Shown here: positions 21,914 to 22,755 of the stretch, in pieces
Layout: each line of letters begins with the position of its first letter
Position numbering within the stretch: the stretch's first letter is position 1
Source of the DNA: Comamonadaceae bacterium
GTDB taxonomy: Bacteria; Pseudomonadota; Gammaproteobacteria; Burkholderiales; Burkholderiaceae_C
DNA length: 22,755 nucleotides
Direction: 5' to 3'
Assembly (NCBI GenBank): GCA_947460165.1
Contig: CANHKH010000010.1
Span: 1-22,755, forward strand
The notes under the pieces: generated by a model
What the model saw: the letters and a program-made list of their open reading frames with translations, nothing else
Told to the model about the DNA's origin: nothing
Database searches by the model: none
Program-made: the position numbers and the translations under genes

Positions 21914-22755
21914 ATGACCCTGGCGCCTTATGCCTGCGACCCGGCGCTCTCGCGCGGGCGTCGATACCCCGAGCAGCCCGCGCCCACCCGCTCGGCCTTT
22001 CAGCGCGACCGCGACCGCATCGTGCATTCCACCGCCTTCAGGCGCTTGGTCTACAAAACCCAGGTGTTTCTCAACCACGAGGGCGACCTGTTTCGCACCC
22101 GCCTGACCCATTCGCTGGAGGTGGCGCAGCTGGGCCGCTCCATGGCGCGCTCTTTGCAGCTCAACGAAGACCTGGTCGAAGCCATTGCCCTGGCCCACGA
22201 TTTGGGCCACACGCCCTTTGGCCATGCAGGGCAAGACGCGCTCAATGCCTGCATGGCCGAGCACGGTGGCTTTGAGCACAACCTGCAAAGCCTGCGGGTG
22301 GTCGACAAGCTCGAAGAGCGCTACCCGGCCTACGACGGTTTGAACCTGAGCTTTGAGACGCGTGAGGGCATCCTCAAGCACTGCTCGCGCCGCCACGCCG
22401 AGCAGCTCGAAGCGGCCGAGCCCGGTGGCGTGGCCAGGCGCTTTTTAGACCGCAGCCAGCCCAGCTTGGAGGCCCAGCTGTGCAACCTGGCCGACGCCAT
22501 TGCCTACAACGCCCACGACATTGACGACGGCGTGCGCTCCGGCCTCATCACCTTGGCGCAGCTCAAGGAGCTCGATTTGTTTGAGCGCTACCGCCTGCAA
22601 GCGGTGCAAGAGCACCCGGACTTGGCGCAGCCCCAGCGGGCGCGCCGCCTCTTGTACGAGGCCATACGCCGCATGCTCAGCGAACAGGTGTACGACCTGA
22701 TTGCTGCCACGCAAGTCTTGTTGGCCCAAGCCCGGCCAGGCAGTGCGGATGAGGC
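21914..22755 (+). CDS. dgt: deoxyguanosinetriphosphate triphosphohydrolase (partial, 5' end)
   Basis: The frame stays open from ATG 21914 to the right edge, giving 280 codons. The HD-domain metal ligands of the dGTPase family are present: His66 (RTRLTHSLEVAQ), the HD pair His95-Asp96 in AHDLGHTPFGHAG, and Asp194 (NLADAIAYNAHDIDD). The N-terminal RSAFQRDRDRIVHSTAFRRL and YKTQVFLNHEGD blocks are typical of the Dgt group that hydrolyses dGTP to deoxyguanosine and tripolyphosphate. It follows aroB by 12 bp, as in many Burkholderiales. The C-terminal part lies outside the window. Confidence 0.94.
   Translation, partial: MTLAPYACDPALSRGRRYPEQPAPTRSAFQRDRDRIVHSTAFRRLVYKTQVFLNHEGDLFRTRLTHSLEVAQLGRSMARSLQLNEDLVEAIALAHDLGHTPFGHAGQDALNACMAEHGGFEHNLQSLRVVDKLEERYPAYDGLNLSFETREGILKHCSRRHAEQLEAAEPGGVARRFLDRSQPSLEAQLCNLADAIAYNAHDIDDGVRSGLITLAQLKELDLFERYRLQAVQEHPDLAQPQRARRLLYEAIRRMLSEQVYDLIAATQVLLAQARPGSADE

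Overview
The window reads as chromosomal DNA of a high-GC betaproteobacterium (Burkholderiales, most likely Comamonadaceae). The grounds are the GC-rich codon use, system II cytochrome c maturation (ResB plus CcsA), and several neighbourhoods typical of that group: metK beside lpxL-type acyltransferases, msrPQ, lptM-lysA divergent from cyaY, and mrcA divergent from a pil operon that runs into aroK-aroB-dgt. There are no tRNA or rRNA genes, no insertion sequence, no CRISPR array and no phage genes. Family assignments come from motifs read in the translated sequence; no database search was possible.

Layout. 1-581 (-): 5' part of metK, cut by the window edge, with a strong promoter and a structured leader of about 113 nt. 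723-2503 (+): two tandem, diverged LpxL/HtrB-family acyltransferases. 2466-4233 (-): an alpha/beta hydrolase of the epoxide-hydrolase type and the ribosome-assembly GTPase EngB. 4382-5014 (+): a dihaem cytochrome c4, followed by a clear intrinsic terminator. 5233-8678 (+): resB-ccsA, the haem delivery and cytochrome c synthetase of system II. 8765-10395 (+): msrPQ, periplasmic methionine sulfoxide repair. 10430-10963 (+): a DinB-fold protein.

10964-11662 is a gene-free gap between convergent genes and is the most unusual part. It holds a diverged tandem duplication that carries a decayed copy of the lysA 3' end, and three large palindromes. Each intact palindrome has 26-nt arms around a 26-nt centre. 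The centre is almost invariant, while the arms of the two palindrome types are nearly unrelated in sequence yet remain complementary.

11663-13164 (-) is lptM-lysA, 13181-13510 (+) is cyaY, and 13532-15907 (-) is mrcA (PBP1A). 16115-20032 (+) is a compact, translationally coupled type IV pilus alignment and secretin operon (pilM, pilN, a fused pilO-pilP, and a short pilQ). It is followed by aroK, aroB (shikimate pathway) and the 5' part of dgt (dGTPase), which runs off the right edge.

Most of the window is ordinary core-genome content. The best candidates for something new are the loop-conserved, stem-variable palindromes at 11075-11567 and the PilO-PilP fusion paired with a PilQ that lacks AMIN domains.
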